Part shown: positions 1 to 7,719 of the stretch, piece after piece
Layout of the letters: each line of letters starts with the position of its first letter
Numbering within the stretch: the first letter of the stretch is position 1
From: an uncultured Nitrosospira sp.
Lineage (GTDB): Bacteria; Nitrospirota; Nitrospiria; Nitrospirales; Nitrospiraceae
Direction of reading: 5' to 3'
DNA length: 64,000 bases
Assembly: GCA_900696515.1 (NCBI GenBank)
Contig: CAADGK010000093.1
Coordinates: forward strand, 1-64,000
Translations under genes and position numbers: made by a program
The notes under the pieces: generated by a model
Seen by the model: the letters and a program-made list of their open reading frames with translations, nothing else
The model's database searches: none
Told to the model about the DNA's origin: nothing

Positions 1-66
1 AACGCGCCGAAGAGCATTTTGGATCCGTTCCCGGCCCAGGTGCAGAAGGCCAAGAGCGTGTACTAA
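1..66 (+). CDS. C-terminal end of an unidentified protein (partial)
   Basis: The first 66 bases are an open frame that ends in TAA at 64-66 and encodes 21 residues ending in KAKSVY. The gene begins before the window, so its function cannot be read. A strong hairpin 27 bases after the stop supports this being the true end of a transcription unit. Confidence 0.6.
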   Translation, partial: NAPKSILDPFPAQVQKAKSVY

Positions 67-92
67 GTTAGGGTGAGGAGTAGTGAGATCGA

Positions 93-127
93 ACGGCCCG
101 GGGCTCCCACAAGGGGTTCCGGGCCGT
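93..127 (+). terminator. Hairpin terminator after the partial first gene
   Basis: A 9-bp perfect inverted repeat (ACGGCCCGG at 93-101, CCGGGCCGT at 119-127) encloses a 17-base loop and is followed by GTCGTTTC. It lies 27 bases after a stop codon. The T-run is short, so it could also be a processing or stability element. Confidence 0.6.
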
Positions 128-263
128 GTCGTTTCTGAGTACGAGGGGCCTTGGGTGTGACATCATGTGTTGCGGTCGGACGGTGCATTGTTTCTATACG
201 CGTTGGAGGTTAGGTGGTTGATTGTGGGGAGCCGAATAGACTTACGGGGAGAGGAGAGGTCCG

Positions 264-647
264 ATGTCTAGTGAACGAATTTGTCCGAGTTGTAGTGCTG
301 AGAAGGTTCAACGAGTCGGTGACATTATCCGAACGGCTACGTCGAATAAGGTCATCAATGATATCCCCAAAGCATACTACCCTCCAAGAGCCCCTTGGGC
401 CTATCTCCAGGGATTCCTGTTGGGTATTCCCGCAAACGCCGCAGTTATGCTCAGCATGGGGCCGCCGCAAGGGTCAGAATCACAGATGGCGGTGGCGGAA
501 CTTGCCTCGTCGCTTGCTTTTATAGGCGTCTGGGTGGGTTACGGGCGGTTGAAGACGAAGAACTATGGTAAGAAACTGGATGATTGGAAAGAAACGGTCG
601 CATCGAAATTTCTTTGTCATAAATGTAGCCATGCGTTTGAGGGATAG
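264..647 (+). CDS. Small membrane protein with split zinc-ribbon cysteines
   Basis: This 127-residue protein is not assigned to a named family. CPSC near residues 8-11 and CHKC near the C-terminus could form one four-Cys zinc site made from the two ends. Between them lie two hydrophobic stretches (about residues 44-65 and 75-95) that look like membrane segments, so both termini would sit on the same side of the membrane. The start is the ATG at 264, preceded by a GAGGAGAGG ribosome site. It stands alone, with no operon partner. Function is unknown. It could be a membrane-anchored metal-binding adaptor, but that is speculation. Confidence 0.6.
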   Translation: MSSERICPSCSAEKVQRVGDIIRTATSNKVINDIPKAYYPPRAPWAYLQGFLLGIPANAAVMLSMGPPQGSESQMAVAELASSLAFIGVWVGYGRLKTKNYGKKLDDWKETVASKFLCHKCSHAFEG

Positions 648-1046
648 GCCTTTTCTAACAACGGTACTGCGGAAGGCGGTTCCATTGTAAGGACTGTCAT
701 CTGGTCAGGGAGATAGGTTCGCTTGTAGATAGTTGCAAGGGACCCCGAACCTCAATATTTTGTCATCCCCGTGGATCCCACAGTGCTTTAAGGAACAGCG
801 TTGCTGGGTAGCTCTGGTTGTCCGATTTATATGAAAAGTGAACGGGACCAGGAGTAAGAATCAGGCATACCTGTCTGTCAGGGGTTATTATCAGGAGCGA
901 GTGGCGTCACCACTGTCGTCGTTGGCAAGTTCTGTGATCCCGTTGTCCGGATGAATTCCGGCCCGCGCCGCGTAATGCCATTAAAGGGCAGATGTGAAAC
1001 GGTCTGGGCCGGAGATTCTTCTGGCGCTTCGATCAGTGCGAGCTGT
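648..1046. other. Intergenic stretch without a supported gene
   Basis: About 400 bases lie between two convergent genes. The open frames that enter it are out-of-frame readings of the Gly-rich tail of the RRM gene and have biased, low-complexity composition. I see no RNA gene and no convincing terminator. Confidence 0.5.
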
Positions 1047-1367
1047 TTACCAGCGATCGCGCTTTCCACCACGGCCACCGCCACCGCCGCCACCGAAACC
1101 ACCACCGCCGCCCGAACGCTCCATTGGTTTCGCTTCATTGACCGTTAACGTGCGGCCACCCATCTCCGAGCCGTGGAGTGCCGTGATGGCGGCTTGCGCT
1201 TCAGCGTCTGAGGACATTTCCACGAAACCAAATCCACGCGACTGTCCCGTGAACTTATCCGCGATGATCTTCGCAGAGGCCACCGTGCCATGCGCCCCGA
1301 ATGTTTCCGTCAATTGCTGCTCGGTCACCGAATACGGCAACCCACCAACGTAAAGCTTTGAACCCAT
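1047..1367 (-). CDS. Glycine-rich RRM RNA-binding protein
   Basis: A single RNA-recognition motif fills residues 1-80: RNP2 is KLYVGGLPY at about 4-12 and RNP1 is RGFGFVEM at about 44-51. A Gly/Arg-rich tail follows (GGGGFGGGGGGGRGG then KRDRW). This is the architecture of the small bacterial and cyanobacterial RRM proteins that bind single-stranded RNA, often induced by cold. The protein is 106 residues from the ATG at 1365-1367, chosen because AGGAGG lies 8-9 bases upstream; the longer open frame has no such site. It is monocistronic with a long upstream leader. RNA targets cannot be read from the sequence. Confidence 0.9.
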   Translation of the reverse strand: MGSKLYVGGLPYSVTEQQLTETFGAHGTVASAKIIADKFTGQSRGFGFVEMSSDAEAQAAITALHGSEMGGRTLTVNEAKPMERSGGGGGFGGGGGGGRGGKRDRW

Positions 1368-2041
1368 CGTGGGGTCCTCCTGTAATGATGACATTGTCCA
1401 TGACGCGAGAGGACTTCGCAAAAGGAAGGCGCGACCCAAGGGTGGTACTGCGTACTGGGGCTCAGGTTAGACTTCCGATCACAGTCTCGGCAGGCACAAC
1501 ATCGGTGATAGGCCGTCTTGCGCGTGTTTCATGCGAGGCCTGACGCGATGAAACAGGTTTAGTGTATCAAGATGCAACAACAATAGATAGTGTTCCTTGC
1601 TGCGCAGTCCTTCGGACATTCGTTTTGTACAGGGCAGATCCCTCAGCTTGACAGTGAATTGAAGTAAGGACTGTATCCAAAGATATTTCCAGCCGTTTGA
1701 CCGTCAAATGCCCTGCCCCAATGGGAATGCTGAGTCTTCACCCGCATCGTTTGGCCACTTGGCCGTTCCGTTCTCAGGGGATATCGTGATTGCCGCCTAG
1801 TCGTCTCGATTACAGACCGGCGATTGTTTTGAGTTACTGCTTTCGAGTTGAGCCAGGCGTGTGCGGCTTATGGATCTGCCACCAGGCTCGACCAACAAGA
1901 GGCATCGTGCACGTGAACGGTTTTTTCACACTGCCGAACCGTATTGGGGCCTGATATGAGATGTGAGGAGGTCTATTGCTTCGAAGGGGAAACCCCTGCG
2001 GGTAAGCTTTTCACAGACTCAGCCCACATTGAAAGGGCTGG
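1368..2041. other. Long leader and intergenic region upstream of the RRM gene
   Basis: No gene is supported in these about 670 bases between the RRM start and tRNA-Glu. The stretch next to the RRM gene would be its 5' untranslated leader. A small inverted repeat (GTTTCAT at 1526-1532, ATGAAAC at 1548-1554) lies in it. Long structured leaders are common for cold-responsive RNA-binding protein genes, but nothing here proves such regulation. Confidence 0.4.
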
Positions 2042-2116
2042 TGTCCCCAACGGGATTTGAACCCGTGTTACTGCCTTGAAAGGGCAATGTCCTAGGCCAG
2101 GCTAGACGATGGGGAC
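2042..2116 (-). tRNA. tRNA-Glu (anticodon TTC)
   Basis: Read on the minus strand, the sequence folds as a cloverleaf: acceptor stem GTCCCC/GGGGAC, D-loop with GTCTAG, anticodon loop CTTTCAA with TTC at the anticodon, and T-arm with GGTTCAAATCC. CCA is not encoded directly after the acceptor stem. Identity follows from the anticodon and from strong similarity to other bacterial tRNA-Glu genes. Confidence 0.95.
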
Positions 2117-2263
2117 GCGACCGCAAGGGCCAGAAGGAAATGGATACCACATTCAGAGCGGTGCTGTCACTAGGGGAGGTAGCCCGTCTGTAGCGGCGGT
2201 CTGGTTGCCTGAGTTGATCGAGTCTATCCTTGGCCTGAGGGTGAGTGTGCGTGTACTACGGTC

Positions 2264-2827
2264 TTATTTGCTCGAACGGGCATAGAACGGAAGCTCTTCC
2301 TCTATGGCAGCAAGGGGGCGGTGAGCTTGGTCCTTTCGTGAGAGGATTGGTTGAGTCACCGGCCATGGAATTTCCAAGGCCGGATCATTCCAGAGGACTC
2401 CGCGATCATCGTTGGGGGAATAATAGGCCGTACACTTGTAGAGAAAGCAGGCTGTATCGCTGGTCACGCAAAAGCCATGAGCGCATCCAGGGGGAATGTA
2501 CATTTGCTGCAGGGTTGATCCGGATAAGACGATTCCATACCATTTGCCGAAGGTGGGTGATCCCTTTCGGATATCGAGGACCACGTCATATACCGTACCT
2601 TCCAGGGCCATCACAAGTTTCCCTTGGGCATTGGGGTGTTGGAAATGCAGGCCTCGTACGGTGTTGCGAATGGACCGGGAATAGTTATCCTGAACAAAGT
2701 GTTCCCTAATACCTGCTTCGCGGTAGCGCTGCGCATGATAGGTTTCTGCAAAGGAACCACGATGATCTCCCAGAACGGAGGGCTCCAGCACGAGGACGCC
2801 AGGAATGTTGATGGAAGTCACGTGCAT
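2264..2827 (-). CDS. rfbC: dTDP-4-dehydrorhamnose 3,5-epimerase
   Basis: RfbC/RmlC epimerises C3 and C5 of dTDP-4-keto-6-deoxyglucose, the third step of dTDP-L-rhamnose synthesis for surface polysaccharide. The 187-residue length is typical of this cupin family. Visible motifs are GDHRGSFAETY at 20-30, VRGLHFQ at 58-63 with the catalytic His61, and FLYKCTAYYSP at about 128-137 with the conserved Tyr region. It follows an unknown gene with an 8-base gap, so the two are probably co-transcribed. The other rml genes are not in the window, so rfbC is detached from its pathway here. Confidence 0.93.
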   Translation of the reverse strand: MHVTSINIPGVLVLEPSVLGDHRGSFAETYHAQRYREAGIREHFVQDNYSRSIRNTVRGLHFQHPNAQGKLVMALEGTVYDVVLDIRKGSPTFGKWYGIVLSGSTLQQMYIPPGCAHGFCVTSDTACFLYKCTAYYSPNDDRGVLWNDPALEIPWPVTQPILSRKDQAHRPLAAIEEELPFYARSSK

Positions 2828-2835
2828 GACACTGC

Positions 2836-3264
2836 CTACTTCGGATCAGGGTCTGGTCCTGGCTGTAGGCCGGTTGAAGGATCGACGCTTCCTGACGCAT
2901 CGGGATACAATCGCTCCAAGCGGTCTATTAATGGTAGTGCCTCAGGTGTGCTATTCATACGAGGGGCGCTGACCGGATGATCCCAGGTGAGAGTGGAGAT
3001 ATTGGCTTCCTGTAGCAGGGACCGGATCGTAGACGCACAGGCCTCAAGCGTGAGTTCAGTCCCCTCACGAAGATCGAGAACACGATCTTGAGGATTGGTC
3101 GGAGGGGGCTCCGTATGAAGCAGTCTCCAGCAGCGGTCGAAAATTGTTTGGCGAAGCTCTTTGGATACGTTGATGGTCGTCAGATCCGCAGTACACAGTG
3201 CTGATACGAATAAGACAAACTGGAGCTCCGGCATTCCTGGATGCTCAACATCGAGAGACGGCAT
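2836..3264 (-). CDS. Unknown protein upstream of rfbC
   Basis: I do not recognise this protein. From the ATG at 3264 it has 142 residues with a helical middle (KELRQTIFDRCWRLLH) and a Pro-rich C-terminus ending in PGPDPDPK. The frame stays open to 3480, but a longer form would overlap the divergent MoaD-like gene, so the shorter start is preferred; an in-frame GTG 24 bases upstream is an alternative. The tight spacing to rfbC supports a real gene. No signal peptide or membrane segment is seen. Confidence 0.5.
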   Translation of the reverse strand: MPSLDVEHPGMPELQFVLFVSALCTADLTTINVSKELRQTIFDRCWRLLHTEPPPTNPQDRVLDLREGTELTLEACASTIRSLLQEANISTLTWDHPVSAPRMNSTPEALPLIDRLERLYPDASGSVDPSTGLQPGPDPDPK

Positions 3265-3354
3265 CCGCTCATTATCCGTATGGATCACGAGCGAGTCAAC
3301 TGTTGGATCCTTGAGCGGGTTTCGTTGACAAAGCGTAGGAGGGAATAGAGGGAA

Positions 3355-3630
3355 ATGGTGACGATTGCTTTGACCGGACAACTCCAAACTATGGATGGGG
3401 AGTGTGATCTCGCCTGTGAAATCGATCAGGCACTGTCCGTTCGACAGTTGATCCAGCGGCAGGGCGTTCAATTGCGTCATTTACTGCAGTTGTTACGAGA
3501 GAAAAAGGTGCTGGTCACCATCAATAAGCGAATCGCGAGCGAAGATTCGCTTGTACATGACGGGGATGCTATTCGTCTCATCGGGCATGACGGGATGGGT
3601 GGGAGCGGACTTGCTCCTACGCACTTGTAG
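3355..3630 (+). CDS. MoaD/ThiS-like ubiquitin-fold protein
   Basis: The first 80 residues have the size and pattern of the beta-grasp sulfur carriers MoaD and ThiS: a beta strand (MVTIALTG), a helix containing LLQLLREKKVLVTINKR, and the ending DAIRLIGHDGMGG. MoaD and ThiS act through a terminal Gly-Gly. Here GG is followed by seven or so further residues (SGLAPTHL), so it would need trimming or does not act as a carrier. The start has a strong GGAGGGAATAGAGGGAA site. It stands alone, divergent from the rfbC pair and closed by a strong hairpin. Its partner cannot be named. Confidence 0.65.
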   Translation: MVTIALTGQLQTMDGECDLACEIDQALSVRQLIQRQGVQLRHLLQLLREKKVLVTINKRIASEDSLVHDGDAIRLIGHDGMGGSGLAPTHL

Positions 3631-3650
3631 GGTGATGGCGCGCAAATAGC

Positions 3651-3685
3651 GAGGGGATCGAAACAAGTGGGGTTTCGATCCCCTC
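3651..3685. terminator. Bidirectional hairpin terminator
   Basis: A 14-bp perfect inverted repeat (GAGGGGATCGAAAC at 3651-3664 and its complement at 3672-3685) has a 7-base loop. It lies between the convergent MoaD-like gene, ending at 3630, and the HU gene, ending at 3766, and can serve both. Confidence 0.8.
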
Positions 3686-3765
3686 GTGAAACGAGGCCGT
3701 AGGCAGCGGATGGTCAAGCCAGTTGCTGATCAAGCACTGCGGCAACCCCAGGACAGGAACCCGTG

Positions 3766-4053
3766 TTACTTCTTGCCGAGAATCGCGTCCTTGGCTGCCT
3801 TTGCTACACGAAACTTCACCACACGCTTTGCGGGAATCTTGATCTCTGCGCCGGTTTGAGGATTCCGGCCGATCCGCGCCTTGCGGTTGGCCAGCTTAAG
3901 CTTGCCGATGCCGGGTACGGTGAAGACATTCTTGGCCTCACGATAGGCTAAGGCCGCCAGATCATCGAGAATCTGCACCGCCCCTTTCTTCGTGATACCG
4001 GCTTTCCCGGCAAGATGGTCTGCAATTTGGGACTTCGTCATTGATTTGGCCAT
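3766..4053 (-). CDS. hup: HU-family DNA-binding protein
   Basis: This is a 95-residue HU/IHF-family nucleoid protein, which binds and bends DNA as a dimer. It begins MAKSMTKSQIADHLA, has the helical dimer part, and then the arm region GRNPQTGAEIKIPAKRVVKFR with the Pro that intercalates into DNA. A basic tail (AKAAKDAILGKK) ends the protein. The ATG at 4053 is chosen for the AAGGAGG site 7 bases upstream; the longer open frame lacks support. It is monocistronic. Whether it is HU or IHF-like cannot be decided without a tree. Confidence 0.93.
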   Translation of the reverse strand: MAKSMTKSQIADHLAGKAGITKKGAVQILDDLAALAYREAKNVFTVPGIGKLKLANRKARIGRNPQTGAEIKIPAKRVVKFRVAKAAKDAILGKK

Positions 4054-4348
4054 TCGTAAACCTCCTTGAGGGTGGGGAATGAAAGAAAATTTATGGTTCG
4101 TGTGACGCGCCGCGCACAGAAACATTCCGTCCGAGAATTTGGGAGCCCCTGAATGTTCGCTCGTGCTCGCCTTGTGAAAGTCCGCGAGAGTGTAGCCAAG
4201 AGTCGAAAGAGTGTCAACGAGAAAAACGCGCGTCTGCTGCGAAGAAATGCGTACAGAACCCTTGCGGATCCTGCAAATGGAAGGGTACAGTAGGGCTGTA
4301 TGGACTTCACGATCATCGTAAACGGCTCTTGACCTGGGGTCAGATAAG
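4054..4348. other. Divergent promoter region between HU and the next gene
   Basis: About 295 bases separate the start of the HU gene from the next plus-strand gene. It should hold both promoters. I did not find a clear matched -35/-10 pair and see no small gene. Confidence 0.4.
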
Positions 4349-4909
4349 ATGGGTAAAGACCTTCCTGTAATATCCGTAGGTACATCTGGTTCGCCCTCCG
4401 AACAGCCTGACAGCTTTCTCTATTCCCGAGTTTTTTGTCAAAAGGAAAACTCACCTCCCCTCGGCCTGTTGATTGAGTTTCTCAGATCCCGCGGGCAACA
4501 TCCGATCCTGCCGGAAAATCTGGAGGATGGTGTGCTTCAGGAGTGGGCATGGGTTCAGGTCGCATTGGGTTATCACCGGGATCGGAAACCAGTTCAGGTG
4601 TTTTGCGTGCGTGATCGGGGCAGTTATCAAGATGTCTATGAGCAGGAGAAGCAGCAATTCCTGGATGTCCTCACGGCCTATGCCGACGTAGAGGCGCAAT
4701 TGGCGTTGGAGTATGTGAACCGATGCCGATTTATTTTGACGACGCGCATGGTCGAAGACGACGTGACGGATGAAGGCTATGATTTCAATGGCTGGATTCT
4801 TGAATTCTACCAAGAACAGTGCAATGGGATCGTACAGATTGACCGACAAGGGTTCTATTCTCCCAAGGGCGAATTAATCGTCGATCTGTCGAGTTCGGCC
4901 GAGAGTTGA
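4349..4909 (+). CDS. Unknown cytoplasmic protein
   Basis: This 186-residue protein is not recognised. It has no signal peptide or membrane segment. The centre is rich in acidic and aromatic residues (DVYEQEKQQFLDVLTAYADVEAQLA), consistent with a mostly helical soluble fold, and the end DRQGFYSPKGELIVDL looks like paired strands. It stops one base before the YkgJ-type gene starts, so translation of the two is probably coupled. Confidence 0.65.
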   Translation: MGKDLPVISVGTSGSPSEQPDSFLYSRVFCQKENSPPLGLLIEFLRSRGQHPILPENLEDGVLQEWAWVQVALGYHRDRKPVQVFCVRDRGSYQDVYEQEKQQFLDVLTAYADVEAQLALEYVNRCRFILTTRMVEDDVTDEGYDFNGWILEFYQEQCNGIVQIDRQGFYSPKGELIVDLSSSAES

Positions 4910-4910
4910 T

Positions 4911-5525
4911 GTGACGCAGGCGCCGAGCTGGCAATCCTTCCCGTTATTCCAACAAACAGCACAATGGTTTGAACGGGCACACGCGGCTCTGCTCGGAGAG
5001 TTGCCCTGTCGCCGGGGCTGCTTCCATTGTTGTGTGGGTATATTTCCGGTCACGGTTCTTGATCAGCAAGTGATCCGGTTCGGGTTGAGTAAGCTTCCCG
5101 ACTCTCAGCGCGAGCGAATCATGGACACTGCGGAGGACCAGGTTAGGCAACTGACAGCGGGGGTACCGCAGTTACTCTCCAATCGGTTCATGGATCACTG
5201 GCCGGAACAGGATTGCGAACAGGTGATCCAGCAGTTTTCTGCCTGGCCTTGTCCTGCGTTGGAGAGTGACGGAGGGTGTGCGATCTATCAGTTTCGGCCG
5301 CTTGTCTGTCGATCCATGGGCATTCCCCAAGAGGATTCGGGTCTTGTCGACGGCGCTTGTACGGTGCAAACGGCGGTTCCGTTGATCCGACTTTCGCGCA
5401 CCATTCGAGAGGAGGAGAATCGTCTGGCTGCGCGGGAAGCGGAACAGCTTGAGACCTTGCGCGATCAGCAAGGAGCGGCCGGCGAAGAGATGCTCCTTCC
5501 GTTTGCATTCATGCCGGAAGGATAG
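4911..5525 (+). CDS. YkgJ-type cysteine-cluster protein
   Basis: The protein (204 residues) carries the Cys pattern of the YkgJ family, thought to chelate iron or zinc: CRRGCFHCC at about 33-41, and later CPALESDGGCAIYQFRPLVCRSMG. Four or more cysteines in this spacing define the family; the biochemical role is not established. Translation starts at a GTG at 4911, one base after the upstream stop, so it is coupled to the preceding unknown gene. A second YkgJ-type gene lies at 13058-13858. Confidence 0.8.
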   Translation: MTQAPSWQSFPLFQQTAQWFERAHAALLGELPCRRGCFHCCVGIFPVTVLDQQVIRFGLSKLPDSQRERIMDTAEDQVRQLTAGVPQLLSNRFMDHWPEQDCEQVIQQFSAWPCPALESDGGCAIYQFRPLVCRSMGIPQEDSGLVDGACTVQTAVPLIRLSRTIREEENRLAAREAEQLETLRDQQGAAGEEMLLPFAFMPEG

Positions 5526-5593
5526 GCACAAGCGGTCTTGGCCTAGACAGCAGAATTCTCGCTATGCTAAGGTGATCACCCTTGGTTACGGGA

Positions 5594-5670
5594 GCGCCTG
5601 TAGCTCAGCTGGATAGAGCATCAGCCTCCGGAGCTGAGGGCCACAGGTTCAAATCCTGTCAGGCGCACCA
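5594..5670 (+). tRNA. tRNA-Arg (anticodon CCG)
   Basis: A full cloverleaf is present: acceptor GCGCCTG/CAGGCGC, D-arm with TAGCTCAGCTGGATAGAGCA, anticodon loop CTCCGGA with CCG at the anticodon, T-arm with GGTTCAAATCC, and an encoded CCA end. It reads CGG arginine codons. It is followed 41 bases later by tRNA-Lys, probably on one transcript. Confidence 0.96.
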
Positions 5671-5711
5671 AACCGCCGCTTGTGGTCGCAGCGACAATTC
5701 AATACCCGGTG

Positions 5712-5787
<76 letters not shown>

Positions 5788-5822
5788 AATCGAACTTCGT
5801 TCGCACCATGCGCTGCTCTTTC

Positions 5823-5917
5823 AGTGGTGCGTACGGATAAAACATTCCAGGAATCTTCTTCCAACTCCAAATACCAAGCTTTCTCGTGCACTTCTTCTAG
5901 TGGTGCGTACAGATAAA
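5823..5917 (+). repeat. Pair of 19-base direct repeats after tRNA-Lys
   Basis: AGTGGTGCGTACGGATAAA at 5823-5841 recurs at 5899-5917 with one change (G to A), a period of 76 bases. The copies lie in the gene-free stretch between tRNA-Lys and the P450 gene. They may be traces of a small duplicated unit; no gene uses them. Confidence 0.5.
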
Positions 5918-6038
5918 CCTGGCGAGCAAATTTTGCTTTCCTGACGGGCGATCGTGGACGTGTCCTGCTTCCTTTCTTCAAGTCCTAGTGTGACGCACGC
6001 AACTTGTCCAGACAAGATCGTGCACGGTGGTATTAGAT

Positions 6039-7421
6039 CTAAACAGCAGAAGAAACCGGTATGTGCCGAGGCTGAAGCGTCATGTTGATACCGCCTCTGG
6101 GCCGCAAGGTCACCATGAGGTAGGGTTCGACTTTGTCTTGTGCCAGTTCGAGGTCGTAGCGGCTACCGATCAAGGCTAGGAGGAGTGGTCCTTCAATAGA
6201 TGCAAAATGGAGCCCTACGCAGGTGCGCGGTCCCGCACCAAACGGCATATAGGCGTAGCGAGAACTTGGCCGCCCGTTATCCAGCCATCGCTCCGGCAGA
6301 AACTGTTCAGGATTCGTCCAGAAATCAGGATGCCGGTGCAGATTGTAGGTACCGATCAAGACGAAGGCTCCTTCCGGCAGTGACAGGCCGCCGACTGTTG
6401 TAGCCATTGCCGCCTTGCGGTGGACAGCCGGAGCCGGTGGATAGAGGCGAAGTGATTCCTCGAAAATGGCGCGCGTATAGGGGAGGTGCTCCAGGTCCTC
6501 GGCATTGGGGGTTCGCCCGTGGAGCACTCGGTCCACTTCTTTGTGAAATCGGGCCTTGGCTTCGGGGTGAGTCGCTAAGAGGTACCAGGTCCATGCGAGT
6601 GCGTTGGCGGTGGTCTCGTGGCCCGCAGCAAAGATGGTCAACGCTTCATCACGCAGTTCTTGATCGGTCAAGCCCTCACCGGTTTCTTCGTCGCGAGCCT
6701 GAAGCAGTAAATCGAGCAGATCGTCGCGGTGGGCACCGCTCCGGCGCCGTTCAGAGAGTAAGCCATACATCAGTCCGTCCATGAACTGCATCACCGAATG
6801 AAATTCACGGTTGCGTGCCGTCGGCACCCACAACGGGAGGGACAGAGGATTACTGAACGAGTCGAAGGCATACTTGATACTTACTTGGAGAGCGTGACTG
6901 ATTCGGTCGATGTGTTGGGTCATGCTGGTAGTGAACATCGTTTGCGAAATCACCTCGAGAGCAAGCTGCATCATTTCCGCAGCGATGTCGATCGTGTTCC
7001 CCTCGCGGTCTTTCCATGCGGCTAGACGCTGCTCGCCCACCTGAGCCATTCGATCGGCCATCGCTGCCATGCGAGAACGATGAAAGATCGGCTGGATAAT
7101 GCGGCGATGTCGCTTCCAGACCTCGCCTGAACTGGTCACCAAGCCGTTCCCAAGCACCAGTGCAAGGCCATGTGGTTTCTGAGGGTTGTAGACCTTCACA
7201 AAGCGGTCAGATTGTCTGACGAGAATCTCTTCGGCAAGGTCGGGATGGCTGAATAGATAGAACGTCTTCGGGCCCAACCGGAAACGAAGCGCATCCCCGT
7301 GCTGCCTCCACCAAGCCGAGAGGGACTCCAACGGGCGCTGCTTGAATGCACCCAGGTGGCCGAGCAGAGGCACAGCACCGGGCACATCGACAAGAGTGAA
7401 GGAGGGGACAGAGGGCGGCAT
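6039..7421 (-). CDS. Cytochrome P450
   Basis: All P450 hallmarks are present in 460 residues: the C-helix WKRHRR at 102-107, the I-helix oxygen-activating motif AGHETT at 266-271, the K-helix ExxR (E322 to R325), PERW at about 376-379, and the haem loop FGAGPRTC with the thiolate ligand Cys401. There is no membrane anchor, so it is a soluble monooxygenase needing an external ferredoxin or flavodoxin system that is not adjacent. It is closest in style to bacterial CYPs related to fatty-acid hydroxylases, but the substrate cannot be read. It is single, with its 3' side facing a tRNA pair. Confidence 0.95.
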   Translation of the reverse strand: MPPSVPSFTLVDVPGAVPLLGHLGAFKQRPLESLSAWWRQHGDALRFRLGPKTFYLFSHPDLAEEILVRQSDRFVKVYNPQKPHGLALVLGNGLVTSSGEVWKRHRRIIQPIFHRSRMAAMADRMAQVGEQRLAAWKDREGNTIDIAAEMMQLALEVISQTMFTTSMTQHIDRISHALQVSIKYAFDSFSNPLSLPLWVPTARNREFHSVMQFMDGLMYGLLSERRRSGAHRDDLLDLLLQARDEETGEGLTDQELRDEALTIFAAGHETTANALAWTWYLLATHPEAKARFHKEVDRVLHGRTPNAEDLEHLPYTRAIFEESLRLYPPAPAVHRKAAMATTVGGLSLPEGAFVLIGTYNLHRHPDFWTNPEQFLPERWLDNGRPSSRYAYMPFGAGPRTCVGLHFASIEGPLLLALIGSRYDLELAQDKVEPYLMVTLRPRGGINMTLQPRHIPVSSAV

Positions 7422-7719
7422 AATGTGAAGAAAACTATCACACTAGGACAGGGGCAGCAATGAATGGGGGGTATGGTATGACGCGAGGGAAAATCTGAGC
7501 AGAATGGGATGATGGGCTTGAGCATAAGTGGATACAGTTCCCTGGTTTCGTCTGCGATTCACGAAGGTTCTCCCAACCGCAGGAATTCGTCGTTTCCACA
7601 TGCCCGCCCCTTGGGAAACGCCTTCTAGGATGGTATTCTGACTTCATTGGTAACTATTCGTCGTTACTTCCGTTAGCGCACCGAAACCAGGTGAGCGGCT
7701 TATCAGAGCCGCAGGACTT
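7422..7719. other. Divergent promoter region, P450 and YihY genes
   Basis: About 300 bases lie between two divergent starts. I see no small gene and no clear operator. Confidence 0.4.

Noticed and set aside
878-1138. Ala/Val-rich frame on the minus strand
   Set aside because: It is the out-of-frame reading of the Gly-rich coding part of the RRM gene.
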